Shown here: piece after piece, positions 42,404 to 51,391 of the stretch
Layout of the letters: every line of letters begins with the position of its first letter
Numbering within the stretch: the first letter of the stretch is position 1
Assembly: GCA_946411505.1 (NCBI GenBank)
Contig: CAMKEG010000006.1
Coordinates: forward strand, 106,672-170,671
Source of the DNA: an uncultured Treponema sp.
GTDB taxonomy: Bacteria; Spirochaetota; Spirochaetia; Treponematales; Treponemataceae
Reading direction: 5' to 3'
Length of the DNA stretch: 64,000 nucleotides
The notes under the pieces: generated by a model
Databases searched by the model: none
Told to the model about the DNA's origin: nothing
The model's input: the letters and a program-made list of their open reading frames with translations, nothing else
Position numbers and translations under genes: made by a program

Positions 42404-45127
42404 CTTGACCATTTGCGTCCATGACGCCGCCTTCATTACATCGTCCTTGACCAGCCACCATTCGTCGTCCTTTATGTCAAAAATGTAGGGGTCCTTGTGG
42501 TAGGGCGGCTGATGCTTGTCGCTGGTGGTGATTAGGACTCCGTCTTTTTTCAAGCTTCTTGTGTCCAGCGGAATTTCTTTTTTGGTAAAAGGATTGACGG
42601 GTTTTTCGACAAGGCCCTTGAGCAAAAGGGAAGGCGCGTCGGCGTTGGTCATAAAGTCGTCGCTTTTTTTCATCGGGCCCTTCGCGTTGAAATCCTTGAA
42701 CAAAAGAAGAGGGTGGTAGTGGCCGCGGCCCCAATAGCTTGTTCCGCGTATGCGGGCGTCCAGTTCCTCGTCGGCTTCCATGCAGTCCTCGTAAGCAAAG
42801 CCTCCGTGGTCCGAGGCGATGATTATGCGGGTGTTGTCGTAGACGCCGTTCTCTTTAAGGAAGTCCAGCCATTCCCCGACGCGCTTTAGGGAAGCCATCT
42901 GCGTGTGGTAGCTTCCGATGTAGTCATACTTTGAGCTTCCGCGATTTTTTGAGTCGATTGCGGGAACATATTCCGGAGCCTCAAAGAAAAAGTCTTCGTG
43001 CGTCAGTTCGTTGACCAAGCTGATGTAGGAGCCGCTTTTTGTTTCTTTGATGTCAGTAAGTTCCGGCAATAAATCCAACACAGAATAATTGTCGATTATT
43101 TTTTTTGCGTGCTTGACGTTGTCCATCGTGCTGAAATACGTTCCGTTTAGATATACCGCCTCCCTAAGGCAAATTGGGGAGCATCTGAAAAGGCTGAAGA
43201 AAAGGAGGTTGCGCCTCAGTATTTCCTCGGAGGAGTCAAGCCCTTCGGAGTCTGGATTGGCCTTGTACCATTGTTGGGTGTAGGTTCCGATTGTTTGGTT
43301 TCCGTCTATGTCGTAGCCCTGCAAAAACGACAAGTCGCAGTAGTTGCTGGAGTTGACCCAAAAGGGGTCGTTCACGCTAGCGGAGTAGCCGAGCCTTTCG
43401 TTGAATATGCGGGGCAGAACCAATTGGCTTTCGTTTATCTTTTCCTGCCTTGTGGCGTCCTTTCTGGCTTGCATTTCGGCCGGAGCGTATTCGTAGCCTC
43501 CAAAAAGCGGCGGGCCGCCCAAGAGCGTGTGGCCGTTGAAGGACGCGACGTTTTTGTAAAAGACAAAGCCCGAAAACTCTTCGCTTAAGCCCGGATCCTC
43601 CTTTATGTTTTCCTCTATGAAGGCGCTGACCGCCCTATCCAGCATTATAAGGACGACGTTGGGGTGGTTCTTGGACAGATGGAAGATTGGCTTTAGCTCG
43701 ACTTTGTTTTGCTGAAGCTTGGCCGCCGCCGTCGCGTCGCTGTAATTGTTGTTTATCACTACGGAATTTGCCGCAAAGCTTCCAAACAAGGCAAGCGTCA
43801 AAATTGTCAGCGCGGTGGGCAAAATCTTGGCTTTCTTTATCTTGAAGGAAAGCGTCGCCAAAATCGCCGCCGCGGCCAAGGCCAAAATGTTTGCGATTGA
43901 AACGGCCGACATCGACCTAAAGTTTGTCACGTTGAGGAATACAAGCGACGCGGAAATGTCTCCGTAACGCAGCATGAAGGGAAACGCGTTTATGAGCGCC
44001 CACGCCGAAAGAATCGCGGTTCCCGCAGCCATGAGGGCCTGGATTCTTTTTCCGAACAAGAAATACACGCATGAAAACCAAAAGATGAAAATCGCCGCGG
44101 CTTGCAGGCTTGTGTTTCCGATGTACCAAAACGGGTTGGGGTGTCCGCCCAATCCTGTAAATTCCGCCGCCGACGATGAAATCAAGGATGACGGAATCGT
44201 CAAGCCAAAAAGGACAAAGAGCGATACTGCCGCGATGAAAAAAAGCGAATGCCTTTCCCTTTTGTTTTGGACTAGCGGCGAAAGAATCGTGTCCAAAAGG
44301 CGGCTTGCAAAGCGCGCAAAAAGCGGCGCCGCAAAAACAAGAAGCAGAAAGAAAAGCGCGGCCAGCTTGAAGACCGTCTTTGTGCTGTAGAAAAACGCGA
44401 TGTACGCCGCCGCCGCCGCGCACGCCGCGCAAGAGCAAATCCAAAAGACCTTCAGCGGGTTCTTCAACTTGTAAAAAATGTTCTTCACCAAGCTGAAGAC
44501 GTTGTTCATCGTCCAATACAGGACAAGGCCCGAGGGCGAGTTGTACAAAATCGCCAAGAAAATCAGCGCCATTCCGTGAACTTGAATCTTTTCGCGCAAG
44601 GCAAGTCCCTTTGTGTAGACGATTCCGGCCGCCATGTTTATCAGCGTCATCGCGATTGGAAGAACGTTGACCGGAAAGTTTCCGATGTGAAAAGTCGCGT
44701 CGGGAGCTCCCATGTCGCGTATGAACAAAAAGGAAACGCCCTTTAGCGCCTCAAGTCCGGACAAAAATTGGTAGGCGGCCATAAAAAAGGGTATTTGAAT
44801 CAAAAGGCCGAACGAACTTCTCAAGGCCATGATAGGGCTGTAATGATGCTGCCTGTAAAAAGTCTGGGTCATCATGTAGCGCTCGTCGCCTGAAAAAGTT
44901 TTTTTAATGCGGTCAAGGCCGTCCTTCATCTTCTTTTGGACGTCGCGCTCCACTTGCTGCCAATGTTCGGCCACCGCGTAAAGTGGCAGGCACAAAAGCG
45001 TGATTCCCACGCTGACCCCTATGACCGAAACGCCCTGGTTGGAGGACAACTTTAGGAAGAGCCTGTAAATCACTTCTATTATAAGATAAAGCGGATAGAT
45101 GACGATTGTATGCAAAAGAGATGCCAT
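42377..45127 (-). CDS. Fusion of a YidC/Oxa1 insertase domain and a sulfatase/LTA-synthase-like domain
   Basis: A 916-aa membrane protein. Residues ~1-235 match the YidC/Oxa1 core: LLIQIPFFMAAYQFLSGLEA, and SPSGLVLYWTMNNVFSLVKN, the best-kept YidC motif. A large hydrophobic middle (~235-440) follows. Residues ~460-870 belong to the alkaline-phosphatase/sulfatase superfamily: VVLIMLDRAVSAF (metal Asp), NGHTLLGGPPLFGGYEY (candidate nucleophile Thr), IIIASDHGGFAYED (metal Asp-His) and GRGHYHPLLLFKD (late His). Such domains act outside the membrane as phosphoglycerol or phosphoethanolamine transferases. Start ATG 45127 has GGAG 5 bases upstream; the ATG at 45145 lacks one. Probable role: decorating the surface glycan or lipid. 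It is not the housekeeping YidC. Tail-to-tail with the GT2 gene. Confidence 0.82.
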   Translation of the reverse strand: MASLLHTIVIYPLYLIIEVIYRLFLKLSSNQGVSVIGVSVGITLLCLPLYAVAEHWQQVERDVQKKMKDGLDRIKKTFSGDERYMMTQTFYRQHHYSPIMALRSSFGLLIQIPFFMAAYQFLSGLEALKGVSFLFIRDMGAPDATFHIGNFPVNVLPIAMTLINMAAGIVYTKGLALREKIQVHGMALIFLAILYNSPSGLVLYWTMNNVFSLVKNIFYKLKNPLKVFWICSCAACAAAAAYIAFFYSTKTVFKLAALFFLLLVFAAPLFARFASRLLDTILSPLVQNKRERHSLFFIAAVSLFVLFGLTIPSSLISSSAAEFTGLGGHPNPFWYIGNTSLQAAAIFIFWFSCVYFLFGKRIQALMAAGTAILSAWALINAFPFMLRYGDISASLVFLNVTNFRSMSAVSIANILALAAAAILATLSFKIKKAKILPTALTILTLALFGSFAANSVVINNNYSDATAAAKLQQNKVELKPIFHLSKNHPNVVLIMLDRAVSAFIEENIKEDPGLSEEFSGFVFYKNVASFNGHTLLGGPPLFGGYEYAPAEMQARKDATRQEKINESQLVLPRIFNERLGYSASVNDPFWVNSSNYCDLSFLQGYDIDGNQTIGTYTQQWYKANPDSEGLDSSEEILRRNLLFFSLFRCSPICLREAVYLNGTYFSTMDNVKHAKKIIDNYSVLDLLPELTDIKETKSGSYISLVNELTHEDFFFEAPEYVPAIDSKNRGSSKYDYIGSYHTQMASLKRVGEWLDFLKENGVYDNTRIIIASDHGGFAYEDCMEADEELDARIRGTSYWGRGHYHPLLLFKDFNAKGPMKKSDDFMTNADAPSLLLKGLVEKPVNPFTKKEIPLDTRSLKKDGVLITTSDKHQPPYHKDPYIFDIKDDEWWLVKDDVMKAASWTQMVKSRPAQNAQ

Positions 45128-45148
45128 AGTTACTCCAAATGTCATTAC

Positions 45149-45177
45149 ATTTTACAGAAAACCTCAGCTTTGTTCAA
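45149..45177 (-). promoter_or_regulatory. Promoter of the YidC/sulfatase fusion gene
   Basis: On the minus strand TTGAAC (45177-45172) and TAAAAT (45154-45149) are 17 bases apart. A 21-base stretch with GGAG then leads to ATG 45127, so this gene, unlike its divergent neighbour, has a normal leader. Confidence 0.65.
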
Positions 45178-45191
45178 CCATAATTTTTCGG

Positions 45192-45220
45192 TTGCGCAAG
45201 CCCTTTTATTGTTGTAAAAT
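45192..45220 (+). promoter_or_regulatory. Leaderless promoter of the sugar kinase gene
   Basis: TTGCGC at 45192-45197, 17-base spacer, TAAAAT at 45215-45220, then exactly 7 bases to ATG 45228. No room for a Shine-Dalgarno site. Confidence 0.65.
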
Positions 45221-45227
45221 AATCGCC

Positions 45228-46307
45228 ATGAAACGTGTTGTAACTTTTGGCGAAATTATGCTGCGTTTGGCGCCGCAGGACGGAACGCGGCTTTTGCAGT
45301 TTCCTTTTTTGCAGGCCACTTTTGGCGGAGCGGAGGCCAATGTCGCCGTTTCCTTGGCCAACTTTGGAATGTCTTCTTCTTTTGTGACAAAAATTCCTGA
45401 CAATCCGATTGGAGCCGCAGCCGTTGCCGGGCTAAAAAACTTTGGCGTGGACACATCTTTTGTTTTGAAGGAAGGCGAGCGCCTTGGCGTCTACTATATG
45501 GAAAAGGGCGCTGGCCCGCGTCCAAGCCTTTGCGTCTACGACCGAAAAAATTCCGCGGTTTCCCAAGCCGCGCCCGGCGACTTTGACTGGTCCGCGATTT
45601 TTAGGGGAGCGGCCGCCTTTCACTTTACCGGAATCACGCCGGCGCTTTCAAAAAATTGCGCCGCCCTTTGCCTGGAGGCGGTCAAGGCCGCCAAAAAGGC
45701 CGGCGTCTTGGTTTTTTGCGACCTCAACTATCGGCAAAAATTGTGGACAAAGGCCCAGGCAAAAAAGACGATGACGGAACTTTGCCGCTACGTTGACGTT
45801 TGCGTTTTGAACGAATCGGACGCGGCCGACGTTTTTGGAATCAAGGCCGCTCGCTCAAACATTAAGGAAGGAAAGCTTTGCGCGCAAGGCTACCAAGAAG
45901 TCGCCGCCGCCTTGTTCAAAAACTTTCCCTTTAAGGCCGTCGCCATAAGCCAGCGCGAGTCGTATTCGGCCAGCTTCAACGGTTGGTCTGGCCTTTACTT
46001 TGAGCGTCCGGCGCAAGGCAAAAAAGGCTTGGCCGGCCAAAAAAGCGCCGTCGGCCTAAGCGCGCCCAAAATGTTCGCGTCAAAAAAATACGAGCTTCCG
46101 ATTGTGGACAGGGTGGGCGGCGGCGACGCCTTTGCGGCCGGAATAATTTACGGCGCTCTGAACAAGCTGGGCGGCCAAAGGACAATCGACTTTGCCGCCG
46201 CCTCCGGCGCCTTGCAGCAAATGATAGAGGGCGACTTCAACCGCGTCTCCGTCGCCGAAGTCGAGCGTTTGGCTGGCGGCGACTCCAGCGGCCGCGTGTT
46301 GCGGTAA
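45228..46307 (+). CDS. kdgK: PfkB-family sugar kinase, 2-keto-3-deoxygluconate kinase-like
   Basis: A 359-aa ribokinase-fold enzyme. VVTFGEIMLRLAPQDGTRLL and FGGAEANVAVSLANFG are the N-terminal PfkB signature. CDLNYRQKLW and RVGGGDAFAAGIIYGAL near the C-terminus carry the anion hole and the catalytic Asp. The wording MLRLAP and the NYR motif fit KDG kinases best; fructokinase is the main alternative. The predicted mRNA is leaderless. A ~50-residue Lys/Ala-rich stretch before the last motif is longer than usual. Separated from convergent metE by a two-way terminator. Confidence 0.8.
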   Translation: MKRVVTFGEIMLRLAPQDGTRLLQFPFLQATFGGAEANVAVSLANFGMSSSFVTKIPDNPIGAAAVAGLKNFGVDTSFVLKEGERLGVYYMEKGAGPRPSLCVYDRKNSAVSQAAPGDFDWSAIFRGAAAFHFTGITPALSKNCAALCLEAVKAAKKAGVLVFCDLNYRQKLWTKAQAKKTMTELCRYVDVCVLNESDAADVFGIKAARSNIKEGKLCAQGYQEVAAALFKNFPFKAVAISQRESYSASFNGWSGLYFERPAQGKKGLAGQKSAVGLSAPKMFASKKYELPIVDRVGGGDAFAAGIIYGALNKLGGQRTIDFAAASGALQQMIEGDFNRVSVAEVERLAGGDSSGRVLR

Positions 46308-46329
46308 CCTATAGTTTTTGCATGACAAA

Positions 46330-46360
46330 AAAAAGCCGCCCCAACAGGGGCGGCTTTTTA
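46330..46360 (+). terminator. Bidirectional terminator between kdgK and metE
   Basis: AAAAGCCGCCCC (46331-46342) pairs with GGGGCGGCTTTT (46347-46358) around loop AACA. A runs on the left and T runs on the right let it work on both strands, which suits the convergent genes. Confidence 0.9.
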
Positions 46361-46374
46361 GTCAGTGACTAATC

Positions 46375-48618
46375 TTAGTTTTTTGCTCGCAATTCTTTTG
46401 CGGCGGCTACAAGATTCTTCAAACTGGGAATTGTTTCCGCCTCGCCGCGGGTCTTAAGGCCGCAGTCGGGGTTGACCCAAAGCTTTTCCTTGGGAACCTT
46501 GGCGAGCATCTTTTCTAGCGCGGCCAAAATCTCTTCCTTGCTTGGAACGCGCGCCGAGTGGATGTCGTAAACGCCGGGGCCTACCTCCGTGCGGAAGTTG
46601 GCGGCCTTGAGAGCGTCCAAAATCTTAAGGTCGGCGCGGCTGGCTTCAAAGGTGATTACGTCGGCGTCCATGTCGTCGATGTCCTTTATGATGTCGTTGA
46701 ACTCAGAGTAGCACATGTGCGTGTGGATTTGCGTGTCGGCCTGGACGCCTGAGTGAACCAAGCGGAAGTCGGGAATCGCCCAATCCAAGTACTCGGAGTG
46801 CCAGTCGCTCTTTCTAAGCGGAAGCTTTTCGCGCAAGGCGGCCTCGTCAATCTGGATGATTTTGATTCCGTTCTTTTCCAAGTCCAAAACTTCCTCGCGG
46901 ATGGCAAGAGCGATTTGGATTGTCTGCTCTTTTATCGGAATGTCTTCGCGCGGGAAAGACCAGTTCAAAATCGTTACCGGGCCTGTGAGCATTCCCTTCA
47001 TCCATTTCTTTGTCTGGCTCTGGGCGAACTTTGACCATTCAACTGTGATGGCTTCCTTTCGGCTAACGTCGCCCCAAATTACCGGCGGCTTTACGCAGCG
47101 GCTTCCGTAAGACTGGACCCAAGCGTTTTCCGTAAAGAGGTAGCCTTCCAAGTGGTCGCCAAAGTATTCGACCATGTCGTTTCGCTCAAACTCGCCGTGG
47201 ACCAAAACGTCAAGGCCAATCTCTTCCTGCTTTTTAATCCATTCGGTGATTTTGTCCTGGTTGAATTTGACGTACTGCTCTTTTGTGATGACGCCCTTTC
47301 TAAAGTCGGCGCGGTTCTTTCGCACTTCCTTTGTCTGCGGGAAGCTTCCGATTGTTGTCGTGGGGAAGAGGGGAAGCTGGAATTTTTCATGCTGAATCTT
47401 TTCGCGCTCGGCAAAGTCGGGCTTACGGACAAAGTCTTCGGGCTTTAGCGCCTTTACGGCGGCCTGGACTTTTTCGTTGGCCTTCACGCGCTCTTCCTTA
47501 AAAAGCTCGTCGTTCTTTTCTCCGGCGGCAATCTCGGCGATTTCGCGGATTTTTTGCTCGGCGAAAGAAAAGTGCTTGAGCACGTCGGCTGAAAGCTTTG
47601 TCTCGTTGGCCGTCGTGTAGGGAACGTGCAAGAGAGAGCAGGAAGTTCCGGCGAAAATTCTTTCCTTGTCAACGGCGCCTTCAAGGTCTTTGAGCAAGGC
47701 CTCGACCTTTGAAAAGTCGCTTCTCCAAATGTTCTTTCCTTTTACGACGCCCGCGAACAAAACCTTGTCCTTGGGAAAGCCCTTCTTGACAAGGTTAAGC
47801 GTTTCCTTTCCTTCAACAAAGTCAAGCCCGATTCCGTCAAAGGGAAGCGCGGTGACTGTGTCGTAGCTGTCGCGGATGTCGCCGAAATATGTCTGCAAGT
47901 TGACCTTGACCTTTTTGGCGGCCAAGATTTCCTTGTAAAGCGCCTCAAAGAATTTCGCGCTCTCGCTGTCCGTGTCAAACACAAGCGCCGGCTCGGCGAT
48001 TGAAATCCATTCGGCTCCTGAAGCGTGGACTTGCGCGAGCAAATCCTTGTAGGCGGCGGCCACGGCGGCCTTGTAGTCCTCGCGATTTTTTCCGTCGGCG
48101 TATGTCGCGAACTTTAGGAAAGTGTAGGGGCCGATGACGGCGGGAACGGTCTGCACGCCGATGTTCTTTGCCTCTGCGAACTCGTCCAAAACTTTTTCGG
48201 CGTCAAGCTTGATTTTTGAAACGCCGTCCAATTCCGGCACGATGTAATGGTAGTTTGTGTTGAACCATTTTTTCATCGGAAGGGCCTTGACGTCGCCCTT
48301 CGTTCCCTGGTAGCCGTGCGCCATCGCGAAGTATGTGTCAAGCGCGTTGAGGCCCAAAGCCTTGTAGCGCTCGGGAACCGCTCCCAGCATGACGGCTGTG
48401 TCCAGCATGTTGTCGTAGTAAGAGAAGTCGTTTGAAGGAATCAAGTCGATTCCCGCGTCGCGCTGCTTTTTCCAGCCGTAGGCGCGCAAGGTCTTGGCTA
48501 TCTCTTTAAGCTCGTCGGCGCTTGAAGGCTCGGCGAAATATTTTTCCTCGGCGAATTTCAACTCGCGCTTGGAACCAATTCTAGGAAATCCGATAACAAA
48601 TGTCTTATAGTTGCTCAT
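46375..48618 (-). CDS. metE: Cobalamin-independent methionine synthase
   Basis: Transfers the methyl group of 5-methyltetrahydropteroyl-glutamate to homocysteine, the last step of methionine synthesis. The protein is 747 aa, standard length, from ATG 48618. Two similar barrels: the N-terminal one opens [16 protein letters not shown], and the C-terminal one has [16 protein letters not shown]. The zinc ligands appear in HTHMCYSEF (His, Cys), the Glu upstream, and [10 protein letters not shown] (Cys). The predicted promoter leaves no leader, so control by a riboswitch or a leader peptide is excluded. Confidence 0.96.
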   Translation of the reverse strand: MSNYKTFVIGFPRIGSKRELKFAEEKYFAEPSSADELKEIAKTLRAYGWKKQRDAGIDLIPSNDFSYYDNMLDTAVMLGAVPERYKALGLNALDTYFAMAHGYQGTKGDVKALPMKKWFNTNYHYIVPELDGVSKIKLDAEKVLDEFAEAKNIGVQTVPAVIGPYTFLKFATYADGKNREDYKAAVAAAYKDLLAQVHASGAEWISIAEPALVFDTDSESAKFFEALYKEILAAKKVKVNLQTYFGDIRDSYDTVTALPFDGIGLDFVEGKETLNLVKKGFPKDKVLFAGVVKGKNIWRSDFSKVEALLKDLEGAVDKERIFAGTSCSLLHVPYTTANETKLSADVLKHFSFAEQKIREIAEIAAGEKNDELFKEERVKANEKVQAAVKALKPEDFVRKPDFAEREKIQHEKFQLPLFPTTTIGSFPQTKEVRKNRADFRKGVITKEQYVKFNQDKITEWIKKQEEIGLDVLVHGEFERNDMVEYFGDHLEGYLFTENAWVQSYGSRCVKPPVIWGDVSRKEAITVEWSKFAQSQTKKWMKGMLTGPVTILNWSFPREDIPIKEQTIQIALAIREEVLDLEKNGIKIIQIDEAALREKLPLRKSDWHSEYLDWAIPDFRLVHSGVQADTQIHTHMCYSEFNDIIKDIDDMDADVITFEASRADLKILDALKAANFRTEVGPGVYDIHSARVPSKEEILAALEKMLAKVPKEKLWVNPDCGLKTRGEAETIPSLKNLVAAAKELRAKN

Positions 48619-48625
48619 GGCCAGA

Positions 48626-48654
48626 ATGTTAGCAAAAATCGCGCGTTTGTTCAA
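48626..48654 (-). promoter_or_regulatory. Leaderless promoter of metE
   Basis: On the minus strand TTGAAC (48654-48649), a 17-base spacer and TAACAT (48631-48626), then exactly 7 bases to ATG 48618. The transcript should start at or next to the A of the start codon. Confidence 0.7.
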
Positions 48655-48725
48655 TTAAAATGTTTCTATTGCGGGTTATAGTTTTTTTTTATGGGAACGC
48701 GCTGCATTGGTTGCGCAAAATTTAA

Positions 48726-48754
48726 TTGAAAAATTAGATAAATTATGATATATT
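48726..48754 (+). promoter_or_regulatory. Predicted promoter of the small gene at 48772
   Basis: TTGAAA at 48726-48731 and TATATT at 48749-48754, 17 bases apart, followed by AGGAGG at 48760-48765. Confidence 0.55.
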
Positions 48755-48771
48755 TGAGAAGGAGGCGTGGA

Positions 48772-49002
48772 ATGGCAAGAAAAGAGTTTTGCGAAAAAGA
48801 CGGAATTTTAATCACCTACACGGACAATGACGTTTGCTTTGAAGACTGCAAAACTGCGGAATCCATTTTGCTTTCAAATGACGGAACGGTGATTCATTCA
48901 AACTTTGACAAAAAACGGAATGAGTATTTTATGGGATGTTTAAAGAAAATTTATTCCGCAATAACGACGTTCCGCTCGCTTGATTCTTTGGAGACCGCCT
49001 GA
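48772..49002 (+). CDS. Small protein of unknown function, 76 aa
   Basis: ATG 48772 follows AGGAGG by 6 bases. The protein is soluble and acidic to neutral (EKDGILITYTDNDVCFEDCK in the first half; CLKKIYSAITTFRSLDSLE near the end). Its stop overlaps the ATG of a truncated DUF4160-like ORF, the typical spacing of a two-gene module, perhaps of toxin-antitoxin type. I do not recognise the family. Confidence 0.55.
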   Translation: MARKEFCEKDGILITYTDNDVCFEDCKTAESILLSNDGTVIHSNFDKKRNEYFMGCLKKIYSAITTFRSLDSLETA

Positions 49003-49082
49003 TGCCTCAGTTTATTAGAGCCGCGGGCTATAAAATTTATTTTTGGTCAAACGAAAATGACGAAGTGAAGTTTTACGAATAG
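49002..49082 (+). pseudogene. Truncated DUF4160-like ORF (26 codons)
   Basis: MPQFIRAAGYKIYFWSNEND matches the opening of DUF4160 proteins (start MP, then a GY/GF-KI-x-F-x-SNE pattern), but a TAG comes at 49080, well short of the usual ~80 residues and before the His-rich centre of the family. It overlaps the preceding stop. Likely a decayed second gene of the module. Confidence 0.5.
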
Positions 49083-49143
49083 TTTTTAACGCTTGCGCCA
49101 TCCGCGCATTTTAGTAAAGACACTAAAAAACCATGCCGAGGGC

Positions 49144-49172
49144 TTGACACAATTTGTATTTTTTGATAAATT
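49144..49172 (+). promoter_or_regulatory. Promoter of tRNA-Leu
   Basis: TTGACA at 49144-49149 and TAAATT at 49167-49172 with a 17-base spacer, 11 bases before the tRNA. Confidence 0.7.
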
Positions 49173-49183
49173 GACTACCACAC

Positions 49184-49265
49184 GCGGGGATGGCGGAATT
49201 GGTAGACGCGCTAGCTTGAGGTGCTAGTGGTGAGAGCCGTGGCCGTTCAAGTCGGCTTCTCCGCA
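49184..49265 (+). tRNA. tRNA-Leu (anticodon GAG)
   Basis: The 82-base sequence folds as a class II tRNA. GCGGGGA pairs with TCTCCGC (one G-T). The D arm contains GGTAGACGCGC. The anticodon stem CTAGC/GCTAG encloses loop TTGAGGT, giving GAG. A long variable arm follows, then the T arm with GTTCAAGTC. Discriminator A73 and no encoded CCA. The long variable arm and A73 fit leucine. Confidence 0.93.
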
Positions 49266-49266
49266 T

Positions 49267-49300
49267 AAAGGCTGCTTCAAAGCGAGGCGGCCTTTTTTAT
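49267..49300 (+). terminator. Possible terminator after tRNA-Leu
   Basis: AAAGGCTGCTTC and GCGAGGCGGCCTTTTTT form an imperfect hairpin followed by six T. Confidence 0.55.
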
Positions 49301-49327
49301 TAGAATTTTATTTATCGGGGGAACAAT

Positions 49328-50239
49328 ATGAAACCAACGCTTTTAGTTTTGGCGGCCGGAATGGGAAGCCGCTACGGCGGAGTGAAGCAGATTGACGCCG
49401 TCGGAAAAAACGGCGAGTGCCTTTTGGACTTCGCCAACTATGACGCGAAAGCGAGCGGCTTTGGAAAAGTCGTTTTCATCATACGCAAGGACATCGAGGC
49501 GGATTTCCGCTCCCGCCTGTTTGACAGAGTCGCCGCCAATTTTGACGCCGAATACGTCTTCCAGTCGCGCGAGTCTCTTTTGACCGCCGACGAGGTGGCC
49601 AAGACCGCCGAGCGTCAAAAGCCTTGGGGAACGGTTCACGCCGTCCTTTGCGCGCGGGAAAAAATCCACGAGCCCTTCGCCGTCATCAATTCCGACGACT
49701 ACTACGGCCGCGAAGCCTTCAAGACTTTGGGCGCCTATCTTTCTTCCATTTCAAATGATTCCACGGAGCACGCGATGGTGGGCTACGTCCTCGGAAAGAC
49801 GATGAGCAAAAGCGGCTCGGTATCTCGCGGCGTTTGCTCGGTAAAGGACGGCCTTTTGGACGGAATCGTAGAGAACACAAAAATTTACTACGGTGACGGC
49901 GGAAAAATTTTCAGCGACATTGACGGCAAGACCGTTCCGCTTACAGGAAACGAATGGGTCAGCATGAACCTCTTTGGCTTCACTCCCAAGGCCTTTGAAG
50001 GCTTTGACGAATACTGGGAAAACTTCAAGAAGACCGGCCTTTACACTCCCAAGCAAGAGGCCCTTTTGCCGGTAGCGGCCAGCGACATCGTAAAGCATGG
50101 CGAGGGCGTTATCAAATTCTTCTCATCGACCGAAAGTTGGTTCGGAATGACCTATCCCGAAGACCGCGAAATCGTCAAGCAAGAAATCGCCGCAAAAATC
50201 GCTTCGGGCTACTATCCCGAAAAGCTTTGGGAAAAATAA
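49328..50239 (+). CDS. Sugar nucleotidyltransferase-like protein
   Basis: A 303-aa GT-A/nucleotidyltransferase fold protein. LLVLAAGMGSRYGGVKQIDA is a variant of the GxGxR nucleotide-binding signature, FAVINSDDYYGREAF the metal-binding region, and EWVSMNLFGFTPKAFEGFDE the C-terminal part. Homologues of this length usually carry the general label of nucleotidyltransferase; the sugar is unknown. GGGGG lies upstream of the ATG. It precedes manA, separated by a structured repeat element. Confidence 0.75.
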   Translation: MKPTLLVLAAGMGSRYGGVKQIDAVGKNGECLLDFANYDAKASGFGKVVFIIRKDIEADFRSRLFDRVAANFDAEYVFQSRESLLTADEVAKTAERQKPWGTVHAVLCAREKIHEPFAVINSDDYYGREAFKTLGAYLSSISNDSTEHAMVGYVLGKTMSKSGSVSRGVCSVKDGLLDGIVENTKIYYGDGGKIFSDIDGKTVPLTGNEWVSMNLFGFTPKAFEGFDEYWENFKKTGLYTPKQEALLPVAASDIVKHGEGVIKFFSSTESWFGMTYPEDREIVKQEIAAKIASGYYPEKLWEK

Positions 50240-50267
50240 AAAAAAACGGCGGCTCCCGGTCACGCTT

Positions 50268-50376
50268 CGGCATCGCAAAACCGCTCGATATCGTCGCTAC
50301 ACGCTGTTTGCGCCTTGAAACTATTAACGCTGCCGCTTTTCGCGGCAGGCGCAAACAGAGTGTTTTTGCAATGCCG
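50268..50376 (+). repeat. Structured dispersed repeat, copy A
   Basis: Three nested stems. The outer stem pairs 50268-50281 (CGGCATCGCAAAAC) with 50362-50376. The middle stem is a perfect 11 bp, CTGTTTGCGCC (50304-50314) with GGCGCAAACAG (50348-50358). The inner hairpin pairs CTGCCGC (50330-50336) with GCGGCAG (50342-50348). The unpaired stretches CGATATCGTCGCTAC and AACTATT recur in copy B at 62039-62139. It lies between the nucleotidyltransferase gene and manA, flanked by an AAAAACGGCGGC/GCCGCCTTTTT pair that may act as a terminator. Confidence 0.8.
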
Positions 50377-50436
50377 TCCGTTCCCTCGCGCCGCCTTTTT
50401 GGTTTTTCCATAATTCTTTTTCGGCAAGGAGATTAT

Positions 50437-51249
50437 ATGAAAAAACTTTCCGCGATAAAAATGGACAAGGTTTGGGGCTACGAGCTTTGGATAGCCTCCA
50501 CGCACCCCAACGGCCCGCAAAAGGAATTCGTTGACTTTTGCGGCGGCCCCTATCCGCTTTTGGTGAAGGTGATCCAAGCCGACCAATCCCTTAGCGTGCA
50601 AGTCCACCCCGACGACGAGACCGCCGCGCTCTTGGAAGGGCCCGGCAACGTAGGAAAGACCGAGTGCTGGTACGTCCTTGACGCAAAGCCCGGCGCAAAG
50701 CTTGTCTACGGCCTTAACGGAAAACCCAGCTGCGAGAGCGTCGCCGAGGCAATCGAGAAAAACGCGCTTGACCCGCTTTTAAACCAAGTCGAAGTCCACG
50801 CAGGCGACTTTGTTTTCATACCGTCTGGAACGGTCCACGCCATCGGCGGCGGCCTTCGCCTGATGGAAGTCCAGCAATCCTGCGACATAACATACCGCCT
50901 TTACGACTGGGGCCGCCCGCGCGAGATTCACGTCCAAAAGGGCTTGGCCAGCGTAAAGAACGAAGGTCTTGCGAAAATAGCGCGCTTCCCGGGCCGCTTT
51001 GAATGCCAGTATTTTAGCCTTGAAGAAATCGCGGTGGCGGGTGAGGCGCGCTTTAAGAACGAGTCGCAAGCGGACAAAAATCCCGCGGCCGTCCAGCTTG
51101 TTTATGTTTTGGAAGGCGAGGGAAACGTGGAGTCGCCCGCTTCCGGCGCGGACAAGTTCGCGGCCGAGGACATTTTCGCGCTGGCTCCCGGCGAGGAAGC
51201 GGCGTTCAAAAGCCAAAAGGCTCGCGTCCTTAAAATTCGCGCCAAATGA
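50437..51249 (+). CDS. manA: Mannose-6-phosphate isomerase, class I
   Basis: Interconverts fructose-6-phosphate and mannose-6-phosphate, supplying mannose for GDP-mannose and hence the GDP-fucose made at the left end of the window. The protein is 270 aa from ATG 50437, with AAGGAG upstream; it is short for the class. Zinc-site motifs are QSLSVQVHPDDE, TECWYVLDA and FVFIPSGTVHAIGGGLRLME with QQSCDITYRLYDWGR following. The C-terminal cupin half is reduced compared with the ~390-aa forms. Confidence 0.92.
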   Translation: MKKLSAIKMDKVWGYELWIASTHPNGPQKEFVDFCGGPYPLLVKVIQADQSLSVQVHPDDETAALLEGPGNVGKTECWYVLDAKPGAKLVYGLNGKPSCESVAEAIEKNALDPLLNQVEVHAGDFVFIPSGTVHAIGGGLRLMEVQQSCDITYRLYDWGRPREIHVQKGLASVKNEGLAKIARFPGRFECQYFSLEEIAVAGEARFKNESQADKNPAAVQLVYVLEGEGNVESPASGADKFAAEDIFALAPGEEAAFKSQKARVLKIRAK

Positions 51250-51391
51250 TTTGTTAAATCCGTCTGTTCGAAAATCCATCCAGACGTAAAAAAAATACTA
51301 GGAACGGTCAAGGCCCGCTTCGCTTAAAGCCTTGACTCGTCCCTTTTGCGTCGCGATAAAAATTTTCGCGCCGCAATAGGAGGTGTCAGAA

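Noticed and set aside
48619..48720. SAM or cobalamin riboswitch ahead of metE
   Set aside because: The predicted promoter places transcription start at the ATG, and no conserved riboswitch core is visible.
51250..51391. preQ1 riboswitch ahead of the queuosine-precursor-type transporter
   Set aside because: There is a hairpin, but not the small pseudoknot with A-rich tail expected for preQ1 aptamers.
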